Notes: generated by a model not told the origin, from the sequence alone. A stretch of 16,703 nt of DNA from UBA9732 sp963615565 (GCA_963615565.1 CAVEGR010000152.1:1-16703); one strand, 5' to 3'; positions 6,492-14,923 are shown, counted from the stretch's first letter. Translations and numbers: made by a program.

Positions 6492-8315
6492 TTACACCAA
6501 ATTTTCCATAATAAAGTCACGGCGCTCAGGAGTATTCTTTCCCATGTAGAAATTCATGGCCTTTTTTGCTTCTGCTAGACTTCCAATGGTAACAGGAATG
6601 AGCCTCATGTCCTCACCAATAAACTGTCCAAACTCTTTTGCAGAAATTTCTCCTAAGCCTTTGAATCTAGTGACTTCAGACCCTCTGATTTGCCTCATCA
6701 TATTGTCTCGTTCTTCCTCTGAGAAACAGTAAGTGGTAACGCTCTTGTTTCTTACTCTAAAAAGAGGAGTGTCCAAAATCCACACTCTACCAGCGTTAAT
6801 TAAATCTTCAAAATAGCTTAAAAAGTAAGTAAGAAGAAGTATACGAATGTGAAAGCCGTCAATATCGGCATCAGTTGCAAATATGACTTTGCCATATCTA
6901 AGACCTTCAATGCCATTCTCAATACCAAGAGCAGCCATAACATTATAAAGCTCTGTATTCTTGTACATCTCTGACATTGACATGCCGTTTGTGTTAAGAG
7001 GTTTTCCCCGTAAGCTGAATACAGCTTGAGTCATAACATCTCTTGCTGTATTTAATGTTCCTGATGCAGAGTCTCCCTCTGTTAGGAAAATCATTGAACG
7101 TTCACCCATGTCTGCATGTGGTCCAGTTTGTCCAAGGTGAAATTTACAATCTTTGAGCTTTGGAATGTTAATAGAAATCTTCTTTGCATTCTCTTTTGCT
7201 ATCTTTTTGACTTCTGTCAGCTTTTTTCTGATATTCTCGTTTGTTAAAATCTTTTGGTTCAGTAGCTGTGCAGCCTCTGGGTTCTTATGCAAGAAATCTA
7301 CAATAGCCTCTTTGACTTCATTGATAATTGGAGTTCTCACTTCAGTATTGCCAAGCTTATTCTTTGTCTGGCTTTCAAATACTGGAGTTTGAACCTTTAT
7401 TGCAATTGCTCCAACAATGCCTTCTCTTACATCTTGTGGTGCCCATTGAGGTTTTTTATAAAACTCTTTTACTCCTGCAAGAATACCTTCTTTGAAAGCT
7501 GCCTGGTGCGTTCCGCCATCGCTGGTATACTGCCCGTTAACATAAGAAAAATAAGTCTCTCCGCTGTATTCTCTTGTATGTGTAAAGGCAAATTCCAAAG
7601 TTTTGCTCTTATAGTGGATAATTTGGTATATTCCGCTATCTTCTACCTCTTTATCCAACAAATCCAAAAGGCCATGCTGACTTTTGAAAATTTGCTTGTT
7701 GTAGTCTAGAACTAGACCGGTATTCAAATAACAGTAGTTGTTTAGCCTTTGAATGATAAAATCGTCATTAAATTGATATTGGCCAAAAATATCGGGATCA
7801 GGGGTAAATTCAGTGAGAGTGCCGTTGGGTTCTGTGGTGGAGCCTTCTTGCTGGCTAGTTAAGACTCCTTGCTTGAAAAATGCCTCAAAATAGCGACCAT
7901 CCCTGAAAGATTTGACGTGAAACCACGAACTTAGGGCATTGACGGCCTTGGTGCCTACTCCGTTGAGACCTACGCTGAATTGGAAGACATCGTCATTATA
8001 TTTGGCTCCGGTGTTGATTTCAGACACGCAATCAATGACCTTGCCAAGTGGAATTCCACGGCCTTGGTCTCTGACGCTGACTGTGTTGTTTTCAAGTCTT
8101 ATGACAATTTTGGTACCGGCACCCATTATAAATTCGTCAATGCTATTATCAATAACTTCCTTCATGAGAACATATATGCCATCATCTACATGCGTTCCGT
8201 TTCCAAGTCTGCCTATATACATACCCGGCCTGAGCCTTATATGCTCAAGTGGGGACATTGTTTTAATTGAGTCTTCTGTGTACTGTATTTTTCCCTGAGA
8301 AATTTTGTCTGCCAT
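6492..8315 (-). CDS. parE: DNA topoisomerase IV subunit B (ATPase subunit)
   Basis: This 607-residue GHKL ATPase subunit drives strand passage with ParC. HIRLRPGMYIG lies at 25-35, the ATP-site EVIDNSIDEF at 53-62, DQGRGIPLG at 83-91 and GLNGVGTKAV at 116-125. The QTK loop (QTKNKLG) is at 316-322, and the toprim metal motifs EGDSASG and TDADIDGFHIR are at 413-419 and about 481-491. The wording LRPGMYIG followed by LGNGTHVDDGIY is typical of the Bacteroidetes-like enzyme. The long form from a TTG at 8399 adds a Cys-rich stretch overlapping the YhhN gene and is rejected. ATGs at 8324 and 8315 remain. I choose 8315 because a TGG-TATAAT extended -10 box ends seven bases before it, the place where a leaderless mRNA would begin. 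No good ribosome binding site is seen. Confidence 0.92.
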   Translation of the reverse strand: MADKISQGKIQYTEDSIKTMSPLEHIRLRPGMYIGRLGNGTHVDDGIYVLMKEVIDNSIDEFIMGAGTKIVIRLENNTVSVRDQGRGIPLGKVIDCVSEINTGAKYNDDVFQFSVGLNGVGTKAVNALSSWFHVKSFRDGRYFEAFFKQGVLTSQQEGSTTEPNGTLTEFTPDPDIFGQYQFNDDFIIQRLNNYCYLNTGLVLDYNKQIFKSQHGLLDLLDKEVEDSGIYQIIHYKSKTLEFAFTHTREYSGETYFSYVNGQYTSDGGTHQAAFKEGILAGVKEFYKKPQWAPQDVREGIVGAIAIKVQTPVFESQTKNKLGNTEVRTPIINEVKEAIVDFLHKNPEAAQLLNQKILTNENIRKKLTEVKKIAKENAKKISINIPKLKDCKFHLGQTGPHADMGERSMIFLTEGDSASGTLNTARDVMTQAVFSLRGKPLNTNGMSMSEMYKNTELYNVMAALGIENGIEGLRYGKVIFATDADIDGFHIRILLLTYFLSYFEDLINAGRVWILDTPLFRVRNKSVTTYCFSEEERDNMMRQIRGSEVTRFKGLGEISAKEFGQFIGEDMRLIPVTIGSLAEAKKAMNFYMGKNTPERRDFIMENLV

Positions 8316-8322
8316 AGTGTCC

Positions 8323-8331
8323 ATTATACCA
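8323..8331 (-). promoter_or_regulatory. Extended -10 promoter of parE-parC-rluA, probably leaderless
   Basis: On the minus strand TGG-TATAAT is a perfect extended -10 element (TGn then TATAAT) at 8331-8323. No good -35 is seen 16-18 bases upstream, which the extended -10 could offset. The predicted start of transcription is at 8316-8315, on the parE ATG. Confidence 0.45.
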
Positions 8332-8367
8332 AAAATTTCGCTTTTGAGAGTAGTGTTTGTCTTGGAT

Positions 8368-9042
8368 TTATACTTGCAACAACAACATTCCAAGCACAAT
8401 TAATGTTTGGCCCGATACATATGTGGACATAACTACCATTTGGCCAAAGAGTGGCATCCTTACAAGACGGCGTTCAATGCAGTAATCTGAGAAACAGAAG
8501 AGAGCAACTCCAAGCAAACTAATAATTGTTGCAAAAGGATGTGCTCCGCCTCCAAAAGTTGATGCAACAGATACTGCAAGAATAGATAACCCAAGAGAAT
8601 ATGGAAGAAGTTTTGAAGCATAACGCCTTGGGCCAAGCATTAGTTGCCTAAACAAAAGATATTCACAAATCATGACAGCAATCAACGTAAAAAATGCAAC
8701 ATTGTGTGAATGTCCAACTGGAGCTGTTAAAAACCAAATACAGTACATTATATGTCCAACAAAAAAAGACCCCATTCCTGCAAAAAAGAACGCTTTAGTT
8801 TTGTTTCTTGGTAGCAATAGCAAAATATCTCCAAGAGTGTGAAAAATCAAAGCCATAAATACATATTTTTGATAAAAAGAGCTTCTCAATGCAACAGGCA
8901 AGAAAGCAAAGTAAATAGAACACAAAAGAGGCATTAAAAAAGGCTTTGTTAAAACATACTCGTGAGAATCTTTTTTCTTAATTGCTCTAAGGCAAAAGAA
9001 GACATCAAATGCATACATTAAAACTAAAATCCACTTTTTCAT
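8368..9042 (-). CDS. YhhN/TMEM86-family membrane protein (lysoplasmalogenase-like)
   Basis: This 224-residue integral membrane protein has about eight hydrophobic segments. Family landmarks are visible: KP at 33-34, the acidic residue in HTLGDILLL (D72), GMGSFFVGHIMY (89-100) and the ALFCFSDY segment with D186 near the C-terminus. Characterised family members cleave the vinyl-ether bond of lysoplasmalogens. In bacteria the role is usually unproven, though plasmalogens do occur in anaerobes. The ATG at 9042 has GGGGAGG eight bases upstream. It lies 52 bases upstream of the preferred parE start on the same strand, with no terminator between, so read-through into parE is likely. The divergent neighbour is leuS. 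Confidence 0.8.
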   Translation of the reverse strand: MKKWILVLMYAFDVFFCLRAIKKKDSHEYVLTKPFLMPLLCSIYFAFLPVALRSSFYQKYVFMALIFHTLGDILLLLPRNKTKAFFFAGMGSFFVGHIMYCIWFLTAPVGHSHNVAFFTLIAVMICEYLLFRQLMLGPRRYASKLLPYSLGLSILAVSVASTFGGGAHPFATIISLLGVALFCFSDYCIERRLVRMPLFGQMVVMSTYVSGQTLIVLGMLLLQV

Positions 9043-9060
9043 TTTATCTGCCTCCCCTTA

Positions 9061-9073
9061 TATTCCATTATAT
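9061..9073. repeat. 13-base motif TATTCCATTATAT, second copy, over a minus-strand -10 box
   Basis: The same 13 bases occur at 1057-1069 (in the promoter of the S-component-like gene) and here, upstream of the YhhN gene. Read on the minus strand each contains TATAATGGAATA, so the shared part includes a perfect -10 box plus the bases just after it. Here no convincing -35 is found, so the promoter call for the YhhN gene is weak. Confidence 0.4.
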
Positions 9074-9142
9074 ACCTTACAACGGCTTTCATTGCCCTTC
9101 TTATATTATACTCATTTGCGTTTCATTGACCAAGACACTTAA

Positions 9143-9148
9143 TATAAT
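9143..9148 (+). promoter_or_regulatory. Possible leuS -10 box with very short leader
   Basis: TATAAT at 9143-9148 lies 14 bases before the leuS ATG. Transcription would start near 9155, leaving a leader of about eight bases that contains GGAG only two bases from the ATG. The -35 is poor. There is no room for a T-box or attenuator leader. Confidence 0.35.
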
Positions 9149-9162
9149 TAACATACGGAGCC

Positions 9163-11691
9163 ATGAGCAAATATCCATTTAATGAAACAGAGCCAAAATG
9201 GCAAAAGTATTGGGAAGAACATAAAACGTTCTCTGTCACAGAAGATCCCTCATATCCAAAAGAGAAAAGAGCGTATGTTCTAGATATGTTCCCATATCCA
9301 TCTGGAGCCGGACTTCATGTTGGACACCCAGAAGGCTATACAGCAACAGACATTTACAGTCGTTATCTCAGAATGAATGGCTATAACGTGTTGCACCCAA
9401 TGGGATTTGACTCCTTTGGACTTCCTGCAGAAAACTATGCAATTCAGACAGGAACTCACCCCGCAATTACAACAGAAAAGAATATCAACACGTTCAGGCG
9501 CCAGATTAAAAGCTTAGGTTTCTGCTATGACTGGGATAGAGAAATATCAACATGTGATCCAGATTATTATCATTGGACTCAATGGATTTTTGAAAAACTC
9601 TACGAAAAAGGCTTGGCATATGAAAGTCAGGCACCAATAAACTGGTGTCCAAACTGCAAAACCGGACTTGCCAACGAAGAAGTCAAGGAAGGCCATTGCG
9701 AAAGATGTGGAGCACAGGTAGAGAAAAAGAATATTCGCCAGTGGATTCTGAAAATCACAGCCTATGCACAAAGACTCCTGGATGACCTTGATTTAGTCGA
9801 TTGGCCAGAATCCGTAAAGATGATGCAGCACAACTGGATTGGAAAGAGCGAGGGTGCTTCTGTCCTTTTCCAAGTAAAAGGACTTGAAAAAGACCCAGAT
9901 GGCAAACTTGAAGTCTTTACCACAAGATGCGATACCCTCTTTGGTGCTACCTACATGGTTATTTCCCCTGAACATCCTCTTGTTAACAAACTCACCACAG
10001 CAGAGCAGAAAGAAAAAGTTCAAGAATATGTCCAAGCAGCTGCAAAAAAGAGCGATCTTGACAGAACAGACCTTGCAAAAGAAAAAACAGGCGTCTTCTC
10101 TGGAAGCTATGCAATCAACCCTGTAAACGGAAAAGAAATCCCAATTTGGATTGCAGATTATGTACTCATCTCATATGGTACAGGTGCAATCATGGCCGTG
10201 CCTGCACACGACACTCGAGACTGGGAATTTGCCAAGAAATTTGGCCTTCCAATCATTGAAGTCTTAAAAAGTGAAGTAGACGTGCAAACTCAAGCATGGA
10301 CAGAAGACGGCATCCACGTAAATAGTGGTTTCTTAGATGGACTCAATAAGGCCGATGCCATTGAAAAAATGATTGAATTCCTTCAAGAAAAGGGCATTGG
10401 CCATAAGACAGTAAACTTTAAACTCAGAGACTGGATTTTCAGCAGACAGCGCTACTGGGGAGAGCCAATTCCTCTCATCCACTGCCCAACCTGTGGAACA
10501 GTTGTGGTTCCAGAAGATGAACTTCCTCTTAAACTGCCTGAAGTTGAAAGTTATCTTCCATCTGGCACAGGAGAAAGCCCACTTGCAAATATCACTTCTT
10601 GGGTAAATTGCCGTTGTCCAAAATGTGGTGGTCCTGCAAAGAGAGAAACAAACACAATGCCTCAATGGGGTGGTTCTTGCTGGTACTATCTCAGATACAT
10701 TGACCCAAAAAACAAAGAAAGATTTGTTGATCCAGAGAAAGAAAAATACTGGATGCCTGTCAATCTCTACATTGGTGGAACAGAGCACGCAGTACTTCAT
10801 CTCTTGTATGCAAGATTCTGGCACAAAGTCCTTTATGACTTAGGATTGGTCTCAACACCAGAGCCTTTTGCAAGACTCATAAATCAAGGAATGATAACCG
10901 CTTTTGCATACCAGAGGGCAAATAAATCACTGGTACAGACAGATCAGGTCATTGAAAAGGAACCAGGTGTCTTTGTAGACAAGGAGACTGGAGAGGTCTT
11001 AGAACGTGTTATTGCTAAGATGTCCAAGAGTCTTAAGAACGTCATCAATCCAGATGAAGTTGAAGCAGAATATGGTGCAGACACCATGCGTATGTATGAA
11101 ATGTTCATGGGTCCACTTCAGGTTTCTAAGCCATGGTCTACATCAGGCATTGCCGGCGTTTGGCGTTTCATTGATAAGATTTGGCGCATTGCTGAAGAAA
11201 AAGAGATTGTAGACGAAAAGGCTCCAACAGAGCTCATGAAAAGTCTTCACAAAACAATCAAAAAAGTCACAGATGACACTTCAACATTGAACTTCAATAC
11301 GGCAATTAGCCAAATGATGATTTATGTCAGCGACCTCTCTAAGATGGACAAACTTCCACGTGAAGCATGGGAACCATTTGTGCTCATGCTCAGCCCTTAT
11401 ACGCCTCACCTTGCAGAAGAGCTTTGGGAAAGAGCAGGACATCAACCTTCTATTGCTAATGAGAAATGGCCTGTCTATGACCCGGCTTTAACTGTTGATG
11501 CAGAAGTTGCTGTGGTTGTCCAAATCAATGGAAAAGTACGTGCAAAACTCACTTTGGCAAAGGATACTTCAAAAGAAGACTTAATTGCAGCAGCCAAAGC
11601 AAACGATAACGTCAAACGTTACCTTGAAGGTGCAACAATTCTTAAAGAGATTGTAGTTCCAAATAAACTTGTAAGTTTTGTTATTAAATAA
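9163..11691 (+). CDS. leuS: Leucyl-tRNA synthetase
   Basis: This 842-residue class Ia synthetase attaches leucine to tRNA-Leu in the cytoplasm. The HIGH-type motif is HVGH at 52-55 (preceded by MFPYPSGAGL). The first zinc knuckle is CPNC with a later CERCG (about 160-185). The CP1 editing domain has GTGAIMAVPAHDTRDWEFA at 339-357; D353 is the conserved editing Asp that blocks Ile/Val mischarging. A second Cys pair set (HCPTCG and CRCPKCGG) precedes the KMSKS loop at 619-623. The C-terminal tRNA-binding part is complete. Length and domain order are those of standard bacterial LeuRS. The ATG at 9163 is preceded by GGAG at an unusually short distance of two bases. The gene is transcribed alone and ends in a shared hairpin with the convergent aminotransferase. 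Confidence 0.98.
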   Translation: MSKYPFNETEPKWQKYWEEHKTFSVTEDPSYPKEKRAYVLDMFPYPSGAGLHVGHPEGYTATDIYSRYLRMNGYNVLHPMGFDSFGLPAENYAIQTGTHPAITTEKNINTFRRQIKSLGFCYDWDREISTCDPDYYHWTQWIFEKLYEKGLAYESQAPINWCPNCKTGLANEEVKEGHCERCGAQVEKKNIRQWILKITAYAQRLLDDLDLVDWPESVKMMQHNWIGKSEGASVLFQVKGLEKDPDGKLEVFTTRCDTLFGATYMVISPEHPLVNKLTTAEQKEKVQEYVQAAAKKSDLDRTDLAKEKTGVFSGSYAINPVNGKEIPIWIADYVLISYGTGAIMAVPAHDTRDWEFAKKFGLPIIEVLKSEVDVQTQAWTEDGIHVNSGFLDGLNKADAIEKMIEFLQEKGIGHKTVNFKLRDWIFSRQRYWGEPIPLIHCPTCGTVVVPEDELPLKLPEVESYLPSGTGESPLANITSWVNCRCPKCGGPAKRETNTMPQWGGSCWYYLRYIDPKNKERFVDPEKEKYWMPVNLYIGGTEHAVLHLLYARFWHKVLYDLGLVSTPEPFARLINQGMITAFAYQRANKSLVQTDQVIEKEPGVFVDKETGEVLERVIAKMSKSLKNVINPDEVEAEYGADTMRMYEMFMGPLQVSKPWSTSGIAGVWRFIDKIWRIAEEKEIVDEKAPTELMKSLHKTIKKVTDDTSTLNFNTAISQMMIYVSDLSKMDKLPREAWEPFVLMLSPYTPHLAEELWERAGHQPSIANEKWPVYDPALTVDAEVAVVVQINGKVRAKLTLAKDTSKEDLIAAAKANDNVKRYLEGATILKEIVVPNKLVSFVIK

Positions 11692-11694
11692 GAA

Positions 11695-11719
11695 GCTCTT
11701 GCAGAAATCCTGCAAGAGC
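11695..11719. terminator. Bidirectional hairpin terminator between leuS and the aminotransferase
   Basis: GCTCTTGCAG (11695-11704) and CTGCAAGAGC (11710-11719) form a perfect ten-base stem with a five-base loop. On the minus strand it is followed by TTCTTATTTAAT, a usable T-rich tract, so it should end the aminotransferase transcript. On the plus strand the hairpin lies four bases after the leuS stop but lacks a T run. Confidence 0.65.
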
Positions 11720-11746
11720 CATAGCTCTTCTACGCTTCTTGCAAAG

Positions 11747-13030
11747 CTAAGCTTCTTGCGCAGCAAGATAAACAGTATCAATCAGTGCTTCAATCTTCTC
11801 AAGATTAACACTTGAGAAGGCAAGCCTGATGTGATGCTCGTCTAATCTGATTACACCTGTACCATACTTGTTTAAAAGAAGTTGTCTTAAATTCTCAGAA
11901 TCACAAGTACAGAAGAAGCTCATAAAATAGCCACTGTTAAAAGGAAGAGCCCGCAAATCTTCTCTGTCTTTGTACTTCTCCAAGGCCTTCTTTATAGCTT
12001 TATACCTTAAACCAACCTTTTCTATTCCAGATTCTTTATCTTTTTGATAATCTGGATCTATCATTCCTTTAAGAATAATGTTCTGACTTGGCATTGAACA
12101 ACTAGACAAAGAACCCCTAATAGCGCCCATGGTTTTTTGCATAAGTGCATCATATTGTTCTTCAGTAAAGCTCTTACATCCATAGGTAATAAAGGCAACT
12201 CTAAAGCCCCAAACCATCTCTTCTTTAGTAGCTCCATCACACTTGACTGCTAAAAGGTTTTCACTACAATCACAGAGCTGAGAGAAAAGACTTTCCCGGC
12301 AGACATCTTCTTCAAAAAATAGCCCAAAATAAGCATCATCTGTAATAATTGTAAGCTTCTTACCTGAATCAGAGTATCGTTTTAAGATTTCAACTATGGC
12401 AGATGCTTCTTTCTTAGTTGGAGTATATCCTGTAGGATTGTTAGGAAAATTAAGAACAACAACAGCTTTATTATCCCCTGTTGCAGCTAGGGCTGCATCA
12501 AGACCTTCAAGATTAAAAGCACTATTCTTAAAGATAGGAAAGAGAATTTTATTAGCCTGTCTCTGTTCATCTAAAATTAAATCATAGTTTTCCCAATACA
12601 TATTTGGAAGAATTACAAAATCAGAAGGATCTATAAAAAGGGAACAAGCAATACTTAGTGCATTAGTAAGACCAGAAACCACAATTGGAAGAGAAATTGA
12701 TTTTCCTTCCAAACTTGGATTTTTCTTGTACATCTGCTCTTTCCATGTTTTTCTAAGAGCCTGCACCCCTCCCATTGGAGCATATGGAAAAATCTCTCCA
12801 ACAGACATTGAAGGAGCAAATTGTGCCTTCATTGATGAAATATACATTGCACTGCCATTTTCCATAGCAATACCAATAGTAGCATTAAAATTTGTTGCTT
12901 TCTGCTTTGCCTCTGCTGATTGAACAATAATTCCTTTTGGAACATACATTCTTTTTCCGTAATCACTCAGCATTGAGTACACACTTGTCTGACTAAGAAC
13001 ACTGTTAAGTTTTTCTGCCAACTGATGCAT
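11747..13030 (-). CDS. Class I/II (fold type I) PLP-dependent aminotransferase
   Basis: This 427-residue enzyme should move an amino group between an amino acid and a 2-oxo acid using pyridoxal phosphate. Visible are NFPNNPTGYTP (194-204; Asn198 contacts the cofactor), the Asp that pairs with the pyridine nitrogen (D231 in DDAYFG), the Schiff-base lysine K269 in DGATKE with R277 eight residues later (the spacing seen in aspartate aminotransferase), and the carboxylate-binding R402 in HHIRLAF. The lysine sits in DGATKE and not the usual S-x-S-K, so this is a separate subfamily and substrate assignment is unsafe. The ATG at 13030 has GGAGG six bases upstream and lies 17 bases after the stop of the thymidine-kinase-like gene, so it is likely the last gene of the deoC transcript. 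Confidence 0.88.
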   Translation of the reverse strand: MHQLAEKLNSVLSQTSVYSMLSDYGKRMYVPKGIIVQSAEAKQKATNFNATIGIAMENGSAMYISSMKAQFAPSMSVGEIFPYAPMGGVQALRKTWKEQMYKKNPSLEGKSISLPIVVSGLTNALSIACSLFIDPSDFVILPNMYWENYDLILDEQRQANKILFPIFKNSAFNLEGLDAALAATGDNKAVVVLNFPNNPTGYTPTKKEASAIVEILKRYSDSGKKLTIITDDAYFGLFFEEDVCRESLFSQLCDCSENLLAVKCDGATKEEMVWGFRVAFITYGCKSFTEEQYDALMQKTMGAIRGSLSSCSMPSQNIILKGMIDPDYQKDKESGIEKVGLRYKAIKKALEKYKDREDLRALPFNSGYFMSFFCTCDSENLRQLLLNKYGTGVIRLDEHHIRLAFSSVNLEKIEALIDTVYLAAQEA

Positions 13031-13047
13031 TGCAATCCTCCAAAACC

Positions 13048-14190
13048 TTAAAACAAAAGCCCCTGATCCAAAGAAACTGGCCTACGATTATCCGCCAAAG
13101 TCTTTGTCATATACTCTCTATTTAAGTCCAATTCATTAACAAACCTAACCAAAAGGTCCTCAGATACAAGATTTTGTTCATTAAACAAGTACATAAGAGC
13201 CTTTTCTGCAATATAATTGGGCTTAAGTGAGTTCAGATATATCTCCTCATTTGGGTTATTCTTATATCTAGAAGAGATATTTTTGTAAAGCTCACTTTTC
13301 TTAATATTTCCCTTTAAATTCTCAATTTCTGTCCTGAGCTTCTTAATATTGCCCTTATTCGCCTCTTCTGCCATAGGTTTAAGATTAAAAAAGGTATATT
13401 CCTTGCCAGGAAGAAAATGATGTTCATCGCAACGAGACGCATAGTTTGGATTGTCTGAACCTGTCTTAGCCCCATCTCCACCAACAACAATCAGCGGATC
13501 AAAGTATAGAGCCGGGCATTCACAATTATCTACTGTGTAATATCGGTATGTATAAAAAGCGTCCTTGATGCAGTCTTCATGCTCGCAATACGCTGTAAGA
13601 GGAATGACGTCTGTGGCAATGTCAAGCATCAGGCGTGCCGATGAATTAAAAATATCGCGCCTAAAATTCAGTATAAGCGTGGGGAAAATGAACATAATAC
13701 CCTTTTCCACGCTTGCATTTCTCACCACATAAGCAAGACGTTCATCAAAGAAAGAGGCTTCATCAATGATGTAGGTTCCAACCGTAGGGTTGTCTGCTAA
13801 GACTTTCTCAAAATCAAAAGAATCTCTAATGCGTGCAATATTCTCGCCACATCTGATATAACCACTTCTAAAAGCCATTGCATCCTGCGGATATTCCTGA
13901 AAGCGTGTCCCGTCAAGTTGATTTCTTATGAAAAACACGTTGCGTCTATCAACGTCTCCAGTACTTGTCAGCGCCTTAACTTTTGCCCCTTTCTTCTGTG
14001 CAACGGAAGCATCACGCCACACACGAGCAGCAAACTCTGTCTTGCCAGATCCCATTGGGCCAATGAGAAGCACGCGTCTTCCAGGCCTTGTGAAATCAAA
14101 ATGTGAGAAAGACTTATGCACTTCCAACGTGGGAAAACCTAAACTCTTCAAAAAATCTTCACTTGAACCTATAGAGTCAACTGGAATCAT
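13048..14190 (-). CDS. Extended type II thymidine kinase homologue
   Basis: This 380-residue cytoplasmic protein has the core of type II thymidine kinases, which phosphorylate thymidine in salvage. The P-loop GPMGSGKT is at 44-51, the Walker B/catalytic DEASFF at 143-148 (Glu144 as likely base), and a C-terminal zinc-ribbon-like region holds C202, C207, the YTYR strand, VVGGDG, and Y-x-x-RC-x-x-HH with C254 and H257/H258. Classical enzymes are about 190-240 residues. This one carries about 38 extra residues before the P-loop and about 110 after the zinc region, the latter Lys/Glu-rich and partly coiled-coil-like (about 275-300). The first Cys pair is CX4C, not the usual CX2C. The ATG at 14190 has AGGGA upstream and starts 36 bases after deoC; that neighbour degrades deoxyribose phosphate, which supports a deoxynucleoside role. 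A non-kinase ATPase function cannot be excluded. Confidence 0.75.
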   Translation of the reverse strand: MIPVDSIGSSEDFLKSLGFPTLEVHKSFSHFDFTRPGRRVLLIGPMGSGKTEFAARVWRDASVAQKKGAKVKALTSTGDVDRRNVFFIRNQLDGTRFQEYPQDAMAFRSGYIRCGENIARIRDSFDFEKVLADNPTVGTYIIDEASFFDERLAYVVRNASVEKGIMFIFPTLILNFRRDIFNSSARLMLDIATDVIPLTAYCEHEDCIKDAFYTYRYYTVDNCECPALYFDPLIVVGGDGAKTGSDNPNYASRCDEHHFLPGKEYTFFNLKPMAEEANKGNIKKLRTEIENLKGNIKKSELYKNISSRYKNNPNEEIYLNSLKPNYIAEKALMYLFNEQNLVSEDLLVRFVNELDLNREYMTKTLADNRRPVSLDQGLLF

Positions 14191-14226
14191 TTTATTTCCC
14201 TATATGCCTTATTTCCTTATACTGCC

Positions 14227-14877
14227 TTACTTTGCACCCTGTACAATTGCAATGCCTGCACTACATCCAAGCCTATTTGCACCAGCTTCAATCATCTTCA
14301 GAGCATCTTCGTATGTTCTAATTCCGCCAGCAGCCTTCACACCAACCTTGGAGCCTACGGTCTTACGCATCAGGGCCACATCTTCAACCTTTGCGCCCCA
14401 TTTTGAAAAGCCCGTTGAAGTCTTCACAAAGTCAGCTCCCGCCTTCACAGAAAGCTCGCACGCACGCACCTTCTCTTCATCTGTCAGCAAGCACGCCTCA
14501 ATAATTACCTTGAGGACCTTATCCCCACAAGCCTTCTTCACTTCACGAATATCCTCTTCAACCAAGTCATCTTTATGGTCTTTCAATAACCCGATATTAA
14601 TAACCATATCAACTTCTGTAGCACCATCTTCAACGGCACATTTAGCCTCAAAAGCCTTAGCCTTGGTGCACATTGCCCCTAAAGGAAAACCAACAACAGT
14701 ACAAACGTTCACGCCAGTGCCCTTGAGCTCTTGAGCACAAAACTTTGTCCAGCAAGTATTCACGCAAACACTAGCAAATTTCCACTCTTTTGCCTCAGTG
14801 CAAAGTTTCTGAATCTTCTCCTCTGTTGCATCAGCAGCAAGGACTGTATGGTCAATATAAGAAGCTATGTTATTCAT
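14227..14877 (-). CDS. deoC: Deoxyribose-phosphate aldolase
   Basis: This 216-residue class I aldolase splits 2-deoxyribose 5-phosphate to acetaldehyde and glyceraldehyde 3-phosphate in deoxynucleoside catabolism. The opening IDHTVLAADAT, the VVGFPLGA stretch, EVDMVINIG, KVIIEACLL (with the reactive-site Lys region), and VKTSTGF (Schiff-base Lys) followed by VGVKAAGGIRTYEDA are all clear. Length matches the family. I start at the ATG at 14877, which has AAGGAG eight bases upstream. A longer form from 14931 would begin MAKRFYK and run through a palindrome and the ribosome binding site itself, so I reject it. It appears to lead a transcript with the thymidine-kinase-like gene and the aminotransferase. 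Confidence 0.96.
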   Translation of the reverse strand: MNNIASYIDHTVLAADATEEKIQKLCTEAKEWKFASVCVNTCWTKFCAQELKGTGVNVCTVVGFPLGAMCTKAKAFEAKCAVEDGATEVDMVINIGLLKDHKDDLVEEDIREVKKACGDKVLKVIIEACLLTDEEKVRACELSVKAGADFVKTSTGFSKWGAKVEDVALMRKTVGSKVGVKAAGGIRTYEDALKMIEAGANRLGCSAGIAIVQGAK

Positions 14878-14885
14878 ATATCTTT

Positions 14886-14923
14886 CTCCTTTTGGTGGCT
14901 TTGAGGAGGTTTTGTAAAACCTC
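14886..14923 (-). promoter_or_regulatory. deoC leader: 18-base palindrome and alternative ribosome-site hairpin
   Basis: GAGGTTTTGTAAAACCTC at 14906-14923 is a perfect palindrome upstream of deoC. On the minus strand its 3' arm overlaps CTCCT (14904-14908), which is complementary to the AGGAG of the deoC ribosome binding site (14886-14890). Thus the palindrome hairpin and a site-blocking hairpin (five base pairs, 13-base loop) exclude one another. It could equally be a DNA operator. No -10/-35 pair of good quality was found upstream. Confidence 0.4.

Noticed and set aside
8316..8399. Longer parE form from a TTG at 8399, Cys-rich N-terminus
   Set aside because: It overlaps the end of the YhhN gene, is unlike ParE, lacks a ribosome site and contains the extended -10 promoter.
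9043..9162. T-box or leucine attenuator upstream of leuS
   Set aside because: The space is only 120 bases and divergent, with no T-box consensus and no leader hairpin or leucine-rich leader peptide.
13928..14734. 268-codon open frame on the plus strand opposite deoC and the thymidine-kinase-like gene
   Set aside because: It is antisense to two clear genes, has a low-complexity Ser/Thr/Phe-rich translation and shows no recognisable domain.
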